Positions 1-5,718 of a DNA stretch of 7,877 nt are shown piece by piece. The notes under the pieces are model-generated. The model was not told the origin of the DNA. It did no database searches and worked only from the letters and a program-made list of their open reading frames with translations. Location: positions 1 to 7,877 of the forward strand of contig JBGSPQ010000041.1 in assembly GCA_041738505.1 (NCBI GenBank), written 5' to 3'. Every line of letters starts with the position of its first letter. Position 1 is the stretch's first letter. The DNA is from JBGSPQ01 sp041738505. Lineage in GTDB: Bacteria > Patescibacteriota > Gracilibacteria > UBA1369. Both the position numbers and the translations under genes were made by a program.

Positions 1-154
1 TGCCACATTCAGTTGAAAAATATAACCAGGAACTCGAAGAATATTTAAAATATTACAACACGCAACGATTGCATCTCGGAATCAACTTAAAATCACCTCT
101 CGCTCACCTCAAGTGTTTCCAAGCTATTGATTAGAAAACGCTACATAATTGACA
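1..154 (+). mobile_element. Right end of an insertion sequence, with probable terminal inverted repeat
   Basis: The transposase tail is followed at 135-154 by a stretch whose reverse complement begins TGTCAATTATGTAGCG. Many IS3/IS481 elements end in TG...CA with a TGTCAA-like tip, so I place the element end near 154. The left end is outside the window, so the inverted repeat and any target duplication cannot be tested. Confidence 0.45.
3..134 (+). CDS. C-terminal end of an IS3/IS481-type transposase (partial)
   Basis: The frame open from base 3 encodes 43 residues ending at TAG. It contains LEEYLKYYNTQRLHLG followed by a SPLAHL segment. This matches the end of the integrase-core (rve) transposases of the IS3/IS481 type, where a helix with YNxxRxHxxL precedes a short Pro-containing tail. 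That region lies just after the last catalytic Glu of the DDE domain, which is outside the window, so catalytic intactness cannot be judged. The start is missing because the window begins inside the gene. The stop lies 20 bp before a probable inverted-repeat end, the usual spacing in such elements. Family level is fairly secure; the exact IS family is not. Confidence 0.75.
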   Translation, partial: PHSVEKYNQELEEYLKYYNTQRLHLGINLKSPLAHLKCFQAID

Positions 155-181
155 TTTTGGAATGATGTTTTATTTGGGAAA

Positions 182-210
182 GGAGGCCTTGAACGTGGTT
201 CGAGGCCTCC
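182..210 (-). terminator. Hairpin at the 3' end of copy A, possible terminator
   Basis: Stem 182-194/198-210 with a 3-nt loop, very stable, with one non-Watson-Crick position (190/202). Reading leftward it is followed by TTTCCCAAATAAAA, a weak U tract, so intrinsic termination is plausible but not textbook. Reading rightward it is followed by GGGG, which excludes termination in that direction. Copy B has the same hairpin. Confidence 0.45.
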
Positions 211-445
211 GGGGTTTGTCAGGTTCGTGAGCGGGACCGGACATAGGTGACTTCCTATGTTCGTGTCGCCGTCAGAGGTGGAGGTTTTGAGGGTCGAATT
301 TCGACCCGACTACACCTCTGACTGCAGCTTAGCTCTGGACTATCCCCCTCCGGCACCAAAGGTGCCCTCAATGGGGGCCCCGCACAACGTACGGGGGGAG
401 CTGATACCGCCGAAGCGGCAAAAACCCTTTAAGCAACCTGACAGG
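182..445 (-). ncRNA. Structured RNA element, copy A
   Basis: Unrecognised class, about 230 nt plus a 3' hairpin. Pairings in plus coordinates: closing helix P1 217-225/435-443, perfect 9 bp; arm 239-247/254-262; long arm 271-280/313-322 enclosing 291-296/302-307; hairpins 352-357/361-366 and 378-382/392-396, perhaps enclosed by 348-351/397-400; hairpin 407-410/415-418 whose minus-strand loop is TTCG closed by C-G. The block 421-438 next to P1 is nearly identical in all copies. Direction is inferred as leftward from a consensus promoter whose predicted start falls at the outer edge of P1 and from a terminal hairpin at 182-210. Some G-U pairs argue for the other strand (see findings). It is much more GC-rich than the lipoprotein gene beside it. 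It could instead be a DNA-level folded repeat. Confidence 0.65.
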
Positions 446-451
446 TAGATG

Positions 452-479
452 ATTATAATAGAATAACTCATATTGTCAA
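452..479 (-). promoter_or_regulatory. Consensus promoter for RNA copy A
   Basis: On the minus strand TTGACA (474-479) is followed after 16 bp by TATAAT (452-457), both perfect sigma70 boxes. Six bases after the -10 box comes CCTGT (445-441), where P1 of copy A begins, so the predicted start coincides with the RNA end. The -35 box overlaps the stop codon of the lipoprotein gene. Confidence 0.7.
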
Positions 480-829
480 ATTCCGCCGATCTGAATTGAT
501 TCAATATCATATATGAACAGTGTTTTCCCCGGCCTGCACTGAACTATTTCCCCCGAATCCGATACGCAATCATCTTCAACCTCCTTAATTTTACCTTTAA
601 TTACAAGATTTTTTTGAGCAAAATCGTCAGATTTATAATTTTTATCATATTTTTCAATTTCTTCATGAGTTAACACATATTTGTCGACATAAAAACCGTC
701 TTTAGTCTCCTCTGCAATACCAATAATAGATATTAATCCATCATCCGGTTTAGTAACATTATCATTCGTCGCGCATCCACTTAATAAAATAATGCTAAAA
801 ACCGCAACAATGCTGATTAAATTTTTCAT
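476..829 (-). CDS. Small lipoprotein of unknown function
   Basis: A 117-residue protein with a typical lipoprotein signal: MKNLI, then a hydrophobic stretch (about residues 4-17), then the lipobox LSGC with Cys19 as the predicted lipidated residue. The mature part is acidic and soluble. A possible beta-rich C-terminal half (residues 74-114, LVIKGKIKEVEDD and LFIYDIESIQI) contains Cys88 and Cys98, which could form a disulfide outside the cytoplasm. I do not recognise the family. The gene is AT-rich and lies between two GC-rich RNA elements. No Shine-Dalgarno precedes the ATG; a TATAAT box lies 15 bp upstream, so the leader would be very short. Its stop codon overlaps the promoter of RNA copy A. 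The protein is believable as a real gene because of the signal peptide and codon-like composition. Confidence 0.8.
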   Translation of the reverse strand: MKNLISIVAVFSIILLSGCATNDNVTKPDDGLISIIGIAEETKDGFYVDKYVLTHEEIEKYDKNYKSDDFAQKNLVIKGKIKEVEDDCVSDSGEIVQCRPGKTLFIYDIESIQIGGI

Positions 830-844
830 AGGATTAAAATGCCA

Positions 845-850
845 ATTATA
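845..850 (-). promoter_or_regulatory. Probable -10 box for the lipoprotein gene
   Basis: Minus-strand TATAAT ends 15 bp before the ATG at 829. A normal start site would leave a leader of about 8 nt, close to leaderless. No good -35 box is visible at 16-18 bp. Confidence 0.4.
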
Positions 851-912
851 AAAAAGACCTTACTAAAATACACCATAATGCATTTGATGGTAAGTAACGC
901 ATATTAAGGGAA

Positions 913-941
913 GGAGGCCTCGAACGTGGTTCGAGGCCTCC
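913..941 (-). terminator. Hairpin at the 3' end of copy B, possible terminator of the C-B unit
   Basis: A perfect 13-bp stem (913-925/929-941) with a 3-nt loop. Leftward it is followed by TTCCCTTAATAT, a moderate pyrimidine tract. It is nearly identical to the hairpin at 182-210. Copy C, which is followed directly by B, lacks it, as expected for a terminator at the end of a two-RNA transcript. Confidence 0.45.
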
Positions 942-1188
942 GGGTGGTCTGTCAGGTTCGTGAGCGTGACCGCGCATGGATAACTACGTATGCGCGGGCG
1001 ACCGTCCTAACCTGGGTATGCCGGACGTTGCGTCCGGCAGGCCGAAAGGCCGTATGCCCAGTTTGGACGGTCAGCTAACCCTGGATTATCCCCCTCCGAC
1101 ACCCAAGGTGCCCTCATTGGGGGCCCCGCACAACATGCGGGGGGAGCTTATGCCGCCGAAGCGGCAAAACCCTTTAGCAACCTGACAG
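913..1188 (-). ncRNA. Structured RNA element, copy B (in tandem with C)
   Basis: Same plan as copy A. P1 949-958/1179-1188 is a perfect 10 bp helix. Arm 971-977/990-996. Long arm 1000-1007/1065-1072, enclosing 1012-1019/1054-1061, which in turn encloses two hairpins, 1020-1027/1031-1038 and 1040-1043/1048-1051. The conserved right half holds the GGTGCC-type hairpin (near 1098-1112), the CCCCGCA/TGCGGGG hairpin (near 1124-1140) and the UUCG-type hairpin GCCGC/GCGGC (1152-1156/1161-1165). No promoter lies directly before it on the minus strand: the five bases to its right lead straight into copy C, so B is probably made from the C promoter. A strong hairpin at 913-941 follows it. Confidence 0.65.
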
Positions 1189-1193
1189 TCAAG

Positions 1194-1446
1194 TCCCGTT
1201 CGGTTCGTGGCGGTGAAAATCTGATATGCCGGCTGGCAGAGGTCAGATTCCCTCCGTGCGGTCGTCTTCGCCCGTCCCACCGAAGGTGGGCGGCCGTAGG
1301 CCGAGGGCAGTGACGATCCCGCGGAGGGACCGCGACAATCAGTATTCCCCTCCGGCACCAAAGGTGCCCTCAATGGGGACCCTGTACAAAGTACAGGGGG
1401 AGTCTAACGCCGAAGCGGTAAACCCTTTAAGCAACCGAAACAGGGA
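1194..1446 (-). ncRNA. Structured RNA element, copy C
   Basis: The most diverged copy, with the same topology. P1 is 1199-1205/1433-1439, continuing past single bulges to 1194-1197/1443-1446; its sequence (TTCGGTT/AACCGAA) differs from A and B (CAGGTT/AACCTG) on both sides, so pairing is kept. Arm 1219-1225/1243-1249 (AATCTGA/TCAGATT). Long arm 1250-1256/1322-1328, then 1260-1266/1312-1318, then 1270-1273/1305-1308, enclosing hairpins 1276-1281/1285-1290 and 1292-1295/1299-1302. The right half (about 1346-1432) is close to copies A and B, including the hairpin CCCTGTAC/GTACAGGG. It starts about 20 bp beyond the helicase stop and has its own promoter. Confidence 0.65.
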
Positions 1447-1450
1447 ATCT

Positions 1451-1478
1451 ACTATAGAACACAATATTAAAAAGTCAA
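1451..1478 (-). promoter_or_regulatory. Promoter for RNA copies C and B
   Basis: Minus-strand TTGACT (1473-1478) and TATAGT (1451-1456) are 16 bp apart. CCTGT (1444-1440) begins six bases after the -10 box, exactly as in copy A. The -35 box lies in the last sense codons of the helicase gene. Confidence 0.6.
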
Positions 1479-4211
1479 GCCCTCGGTATTGACCCCCATT
1501 GCATTCATAACAAGGCCAAAGTCATTTCTATTGGCGCTTTTTCTAAAGTAATAATCCAATTTACCCTCTTTATTTTGGAAAATTCCAAACATTCCTTCCC
1601 AGAGTTCTTTAAAGGTTCTGCCGTCCTCAAATCTATGTTCCGAACGTATCAAGTCATCAACAATAGCGTGCATTTCCTTTATTGATTCAAAATTGGCTCT
1701 GACGATAAAACCACAGCTAATCCAATCGGTCGCCGGCACCTTGGACGCAATACTGTCAATTATTTCATCGGCAGCCTCAACGGCCAGTTCCCGTGCATCC
1801 GCAGGACGGCAAAAGAGCTCAACATCCTCATCAAGCGGATTCATCTTAAAAAACGCAAATTTTTCGGCGTTTCTCATAAGAACATTTAGCCATGTGTCGT
1901 CGGCGGGGATGGGCTTAAGGAAAAATTGTCTATCGTTAAGCATTTTGTGGAAACTCAATTCATCATGTTCAGGCGGAAACTTATCATAGCCGGTGGGCTT
2001 AACCCAGCCTTTTCCGCCCAGGGAACGAATTGTGGCCTTGGAACTATTCATCAATGCCGTAACCGCCTCCATCAGATTGGGGGTTACAAATGTTTTTTCC
2101 TTGAATTCAATGATCTGTTCTTTTGTTTTTGATCGGAGCCAATCCAGAACAGCTTCCGCAATTACCTTTGGCAAAGGGGCGTTTTCTTTAAAATCTACCA
2201 TTTTTTTCTCTTTAATCATTTCCAGAATTTTTCTTTCGGCTTCATCGGCTTCCGCGTTTCCGCCTTCATATTCGGATTTAACACCGGGTTGACCCACAAC
2301 GGTTTCATCAATCGGATCTCCATCTCCCTGAGAACTCGTTTCCGTTGTTTCTTCCCTGAAAATTTCGTCATTATATATCTGACTGAAATATATTTGGGGT
2401 AACTGCTGTATCTGCCTTTTTCTTGTCCTTCGTACAGAGGTATCCTCTTCTATATCAGGATCTTGTACTTCGGGTTGTGCGGTATCGTCAGTCACATCCG
2501 GCTGTTTGTATTCAAAATCCACTATACGTGCACGCTTGTTTTTATTGTTCGGATCAAGTCTCAAAACCCTTCCGCATCTCTGCTCCTGCACCACCGGCGA
2601 AAGCGTCGGACGGAGGTTCATGCAAAGTGAGGCCGATGCCACGTCAAATCCTTCAATTAAAAGATCCGCGTTAAAAAGCGCCCTTACATTGCCGTTATGA
2701 AATCGGCTGATAATATCATTTTTTAATGCCCGTCCGCGTGCCGTACTAACCTTCAATAATGGAGTCTGATCAACCGGGCAAGGATTACCGTCCCGGTCTT
2801 CACCAAAAATGCATACTTCCTCGCCGGAAATAAATGCCGCCCTGTAGCCTGCGCCTGTAAAGCTGTCATTCTCGGCTAGAGTTGCACCCGCATCTTTTGC
2901 GTGTTGAGTACCCACGCAGTAAAAAACCGCTCTGTCCCCCAAATGTCTTTCGGTATAAATGTTAACAGCCGCCGCTCTTAACGGCGCCGTATTGATAACA
3001 TCACGCAAACCGGCCTCTTCATAATCTTTGCCGAATGGTGTCCTTCGAACCACCACCCCGGACAAATCAACAGTCATTGTAGCCGTTTCATCAAAATCAA
3101 CCCCGCAAAGCAGGCCTTCTTCCACAGCCCGACGCACCGGCATTGAATAAATTTCTTCATCCAGCACATCGCCAAGCATTTTATTTTCAGCAAAATACGG
3201 CGTGGCTGTAAAGCCAATCTTAATCTGCTCGTCAAAAAAATCGGCAAGCTGGCTTCTTTGTCTGCCCATAATTCTGTGTGCCTCGTCAAAAATAATCAGA
3301 CCGGCTTTTCGCAAAGCTTCAACCCTTTTACTGATAATTTTATACTTTGGCATCAGCTTCAACTCATCAGCTGTCAGTATTCGTTCCGGATCGGTAATAC
3401 CCTGACTTGCGGCCTCTTCCAGATTCGCCCGCAGATTCCTCATTTTTTCGCTGTTATATTCTTTTACATGATTTAACAGCGAGTCATAAGTTATAACCAT
3501 AATTTTCCTGCCATATTGCTCAGCTCTTTTTTTGCCTTTTACGTGCATATTAATCACACCGGTTTCGGCGGCAAGCTCCGGAGCGAATTTTTCAATCTGG
3601 GAAATAATAACCCTCTGTTCTTCATCCTCTCCTTCTTCTCCGGATTCCCCTTCTTCCACAATCGATTCAGTCAACTGACTAACCAGTGTATTATTGGGCA
3701 CCACAATTATCGTATCCATATCCATCGCTTCAACCATTTCCAAAAAAATCGCCGTCTTACCCGTTCCCGTCGGCAGTTTTACATAGCCGGAATTATTATC
3801 CCTTTCAATAAAAGCCTGCAATTCATGCAAAACCTCCATCTGTTTGTCACGCAACACAAATGAACCGGGTTCATTTTTAAGTTTTTCCTGTTTTGCAAAA
3901 TACTCATCCAGCCCGTTCAGCGCGTGGATCATTGTCCTGTATTTATTAACCTCATCCGCAGTCAGTCCCCCGCCCTTCTTCCTCTTGATTTTGCGAAGCA
4001 CATCCAGATAAATCATGTACCTCCTGCCATATATGGTTCGTAATTCCTCAACGGCCAGATCCTTAAGATCCCTTGGCTCCTCCTCACTTTCAATACGACG
4101 CAATTCCGCCGTATCCTGAGGATAAATATCTGTGTCATCCCCAAGTGTGGCGGCAACTTCCTTCACCTGTTCATCAAGCTCCTGTTGTGTTTTTTTTCTG
4201 ATTGGAGACAT
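1467..4211 (-). CDS. SF2 DEAD/DEAH-box helicase with unknown C-terminal region
   Basis: A 914-residue ATP-dependent helicase or translocase. The N-terminal 115 residues are charged and helical. The RecA1 domain follows: FVLRDKQ at 118-124, Walker A PTGTGKT 147-153, DEAH 309-312 and motif III GFTATP 333-338. RecA2 has AVFYCVGT (428-435), LLIEGFDV (517-524) and arginine-finger motif QRCGRVLR (544-551). These are typical of the SSL2/XPB and restriction-subunit R group (COG1061-like). Acidic inserts occur near 184-199 and 570-660. Residues 661-914 match nothing I know; SSKATIRSLGGKGWVKP (723-739) may be a DNA-binding turn. No nuclease motif is seen. The ATG is supported by a promoter about 25 bp upstream; there is no Shine-Dalgarno. 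Two structured RNAs follow directly. A defence or DNA-repair role is possible but not shown. Confidence 0.9.
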   Translation of the reverse strand: MSPIRKKTQQELDEQVKEVAATLGDDTDIYPQDTAELRRIESEEEPRDLKDLAVEELRTIYGRRYMIYLDVLRKIKRKKGGGLTADEVNKYRTMIHALNGLDEYFAKQEKLKNEPGSFVLRDKQMEVLHELQAFIERDNNSGYVKLPTGTGKTAIFLEMVEAMDMDTIIVVPNNTLVSQLTESIVEEGESGEEGEDEEQRVIISQIEKFAPELAAETGVINMHVKGKKRAEQYGRKIMVITYDSLLNHVKEYNSEKMRNLRANLEEAASQGITDPERILTADELKLMPKYKIISKRVEALRKAGLIIFDEAHRIMGRQRSQLADFFDEQIKIGFTATPYFAENKMLGDVLDEEIYSMPVRRAVEEGLLCGVDFDETATMTVDLSGVVVRRTPFGKDYEEAGLRDVINTAPLRAAAVNIYTERHLGDRAVFYCVGTQHAKDAGATLAENDSFTGAGYRAAFISGEEVCIFGEDRDGNPCPVDQTPLLKVSTARGRALKNDIISRFHNGNVRALFNADLLIEGFDVASASLCMNLRPTLSPVVQEQRCGRVLRLDPNNKNKRARIVDFEYKQPDVTDDTAQPEVQDPDIEEDTSVRRTRKRQIQQLPQIYFSQIYNDEIFREETTETSSQGDGDPIDETVVGQPGVKSEYEGGNAEADEAERKILEMIKEKKMVDFKENAPLPKVIAEAVLDWLRSKTKEQIIEFKEKTFVTPNLMEAVTALMNSSKATIRSLGGKGWVKPTGYDKFPPEHDELSFHKMLNDRQFFLKPIPADDTWLNVLMRNAEKFAFFKMNPLDEDVELFCRPADARELAVEAADEIIDSIASKVPATDWISCGFIVRANFESIKEMHAIVDDLIRSEHRFEDGRTFKELWEGMFGIFQNKEGKLDYYFRKSANRNDFGLVMNAMGVNTEGLTF

Positions 4212-4243
4212 GGCATACTATTAAAAAATCTCAATAGTATACC
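4212..4243. repeat. Inverted repeat between promoter and helicase start, possible operator
   Basis: Arms GGCATACTATT (4212-4222) and AATAGTATACC (4233-4243) match at 10 of 11 positions around a 10-bp spacer. One arm covers the -10 box and the other touches the start codon. It could bind a dimeric repressor or form a hairpin at the 5' end of the mRNA. Confidence 0.5.
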
Positions 4244-4264
4244 ATAAAATAGACAAAATAACAA
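4236..4264 (-). promoter_or_regulatory. Promoter of the helicase gene
   Basis: Minus-strand TTGTTA (4259-4264), 17-bp spacer, then TATACT (4236-4241) preceded by TGG, an extended -10 motif. The predicted start leaves a leader of about 18-20 nt. Confidence 0.6.
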
Positions 4265-4276
4265 CCTGTCGGTTGC
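4261..4276 (-). terminator. Weak hairpin after the amidohydrolase gene
   Basis: CAACC/GGTTG (4262-4266/4271-4275) with a 4-nt loop and one extra G-U pair outside it, followed leftward by TTATTTTGTCTATTTT. It could act as a weak intrinsic terminator for the upstream gene. It also overlaps the helicase -35 box. The rest of 4277-4318 shows nothing clear. Confidence 0.25.
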
Positions 4277-4318
4277 GTGGTAATGGGTGTATTTGCAGAG
4301 ACTAACTACATGTGCTCA

Positions 4319-5653
4319 TCAATAAAGCCTTTTTCCGTTCAGATAAAAATGCAGAATAAATTCATCAAATGCCGCACCTTCAATAATTCGCGCCGATGCT
4401 TCTTCCAGGTTTTCCGGCAAATCGTCGGCTTGGTAAAATCCGCTTGCACCGGCCATTTTTACCACAAGAAATTCGGCCTTATTTCCGGTGACAATGTTGG
4501 TTTTTTTGGTATCCACTCCGGCCGAAACATGCCCATTCAAAGTTCCGTATTTCAGTAAATCCCCACACGACGGCTGGCGCGAAACCGGATGGCGTTTTCT
4601 TTCATCAAGCATTTCGCCGAAAATATTCCATCCCCTTCCCGCGCCCTGGTCGGTCCCGAAAGTAATAATCGCACCCGCAGCCTCCCACTTTTGCAGGGGG
4701 AATTCAACATATTTATTGCCGTCAAAATGGCTTGCCAGCTGGCCGTTGGAATTGGGGCAGGCGCGAATAAACACCTTGCAACCCGCTCCGATTTTTTCAC
4801 CAATCAGTTTCATTTCCGCGGAATTCGTATGAATCGCGTGAGCCAGTCCCACTCTGCCTTTACGCGCGAAAACACCGTCTTTAAGCAGCGTCCCCGCGAT
4901 ACTCTTTGAACCGTAAATACTTTTGTGAATATTTTTTTCACTTGCAGATTCGTCCATGTGCGTCTCGTAAAGCGCACCGTGTTTCAGCGCCAGTTTGGCC
5001 AAGCCTTTACGGGTAACCGAACTTACCGCTATCGGAAATCGGTCAATCACCGCCACCCTTTCCGGACCGTATTTTTTCAATAAATATTCGGTGGATTTCA
5101 GCGCATAGTCACCGCTTGTCTGCAGTCCTTTGCGGATATCTTCAATCCCCTGATCCATGCACACGTACCCCGCGATTACCCGCAGGCCGGATTTTGAGCC
5201 TTCCTCCAGCACAATTTCCGCCGCCTCAACCGAGGATGTTGTATACTGCAGTAGAGTACCAATGCCATTCTCAGAGAATTTTTTCAGTTTGGATCTGATC
5301 ATTTCACCTGCGATCTTGCCGTCCGTCTTGGCTTTCAACTCTCCTTCTTTCAGTGTTGTGGGTAGCCATCCGCTTAACTGGCCCGATTTTTTATCAAAGT
5401 AAATCAGCTCCCCGGGAATTCCCGGCGGCTGAAAAGAGTGGTCATGCATATTCGCGCAGGGCGGCAGAATGGCTATCTGCGATTTTTTCATCAACGCACC
5501 GCGAAATTTCACGGCCCCATTTTTATCCTGTTTCAGATTTACCGCGTTTTCCACGCAATCTATTCTTCCCTTTTTTACAGTCACAATTGCGTCTTTAATC
5601 AGCTCAAGGCCGTCTCCCTTATACCGCACCACCGTCCCGCGGAAAATTTCCAT
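4319..5653 (-). CDS. Guanine-deaminase-like amidohydrolase
   Basis: A 444-residue member of the metal-dependent amidohydrolase superfamily (SsnA/guanine deaminase/chlorohydrolase group, COG0402), expected to be cytosolic with one Zn or Fe ion. Visible ligands: HDH at 70-72 after LPPCANM, His232 in ETHMDE, His272 (or His275) in GLAHAIH, and Asp335 in FGTDQGAGRG. RACPNSN (297-303) corresponds to the HCPTSN/HCPNSN segment of guanine deaminases, and RF at 205-206 to their PRF motif. These point to hydrolysis of guanine to xanthine or a related ring deamination; the substrate is inferred. Length is normal for the family and all expected motifs are present. N-terminal residues 1-60 and the C-terminal tail form the usual small beta domain. 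The leader lacks a Shine-Dalgarno. It reads towards the helicase, 107 bp away. Confidence 0.85.
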   Translation of the reverse strand: MEIFRGTVVRYKGDGLELIKDAIVTVKKGRIDCVENAVNLKQDKNGAVKFRGALMKKSQIAILPPCANMHDHSFQPPGIPGELIYFDKKSGQLSGWLPTTLKEGELKAKTDGKIAGEMIRSKLKKFSENGIGTLLQYTTSSVEAAEIVLEEGSKSGLRVIAGYVCMDQGIEDIRKGLQTSGDYALKSTEYLLKKYGPERVAVIDRFPIAVSSVTRKGLAKLALKHGALYETHMDESASEKNIHKSIYGSKSIAGTLLKDGVFARKGRVGLAHAIHTNSAEMKLIGEKIGAGCKVFIRACPNSNGQLASHFDGNKYVEFPLQKWEAAGAIITFGTDQGAGRGWNIFGEMLDERKRHPVSRQPSCGDLLKYGTLNGHVSAGVDTKKTNIVTGNKAEFLVVKMAGASGFYQADDLPENLEEASARIIEGAAFDEFILHFYLNGKRLY

Positions 5654-5658
5654 ATTGT

Positions 5659-5686
5659 TTGAGATATGTGTTTTTTGACCTATAAT
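5659..5686 (+). promoter_or_regulatory. Promoter of the membrane protein/polysaccharide operon
   Basis: TTGAGA (5659-5664), 16 bp, then a perfect TATAAT (5681-5686). The predicted start leaves a leader of about 25 nt before the ATG at 5719. The promoter lies in the 65-bp divergent gap. On the other strand TATAGT (5689-5694) or TATAGG (5679-5684) might serve the amidohydrolase gene, but neither has a convincing -35 box. Confidence 0.6.
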
Positions 5687-5718
5687 TAACTATAGCAAAC
5701 AACTTTTTTCTTTTAAAC

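Noticed and set aside
149..176. Plus-strand TTGACA with TATTTG 16 bp on, as a promoter for copy A
   Set aside because: The TTGACA is better explained as the tip of the insertion-sequence inverted repeat, the -10 is poor, and copies B and C have nothing equivalent.
180..197. AAGGAGG followed by GTG (also near 911-928) as a ribosome site and start
   Set aside because: The motif is buried in the terminal hairpin, the frame in copy A is only about 12 codons, and the frames in A and B diverge.
191..210. GGTTCGAGGCC resembling a tRNA T arm
   Set aside because: There is no anticodon arm, D arm or acceptor partner; the bases are one side of the 13-bp hairpin.
257..448. Open frames inside the structured elements (257-448, 976-1185, 1226-1492 plus; 1086-1373 minus)
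   Set aside because: They run across stems and conserved hairpins, give low-complexity Pro/Gly/Arg-rich peptides from GC-rich repeats, and the three copies do not preserve one frame.
182..1446. CRISPR array or integron attC sites
   Set aside because: The repeats are over 220 nt with diverged arms and irregular spacing. No cas or integrase gene is seen, and attC sites are much shorter with different core sequences.
1467..4211. Helicase as the R subunit of a restriction-modification system
   Set aside because: No methylase or specificity gene is adjacent and no PD-(D/E)XK-type nuclease motif was found by eye; the match is only to the helicase core.
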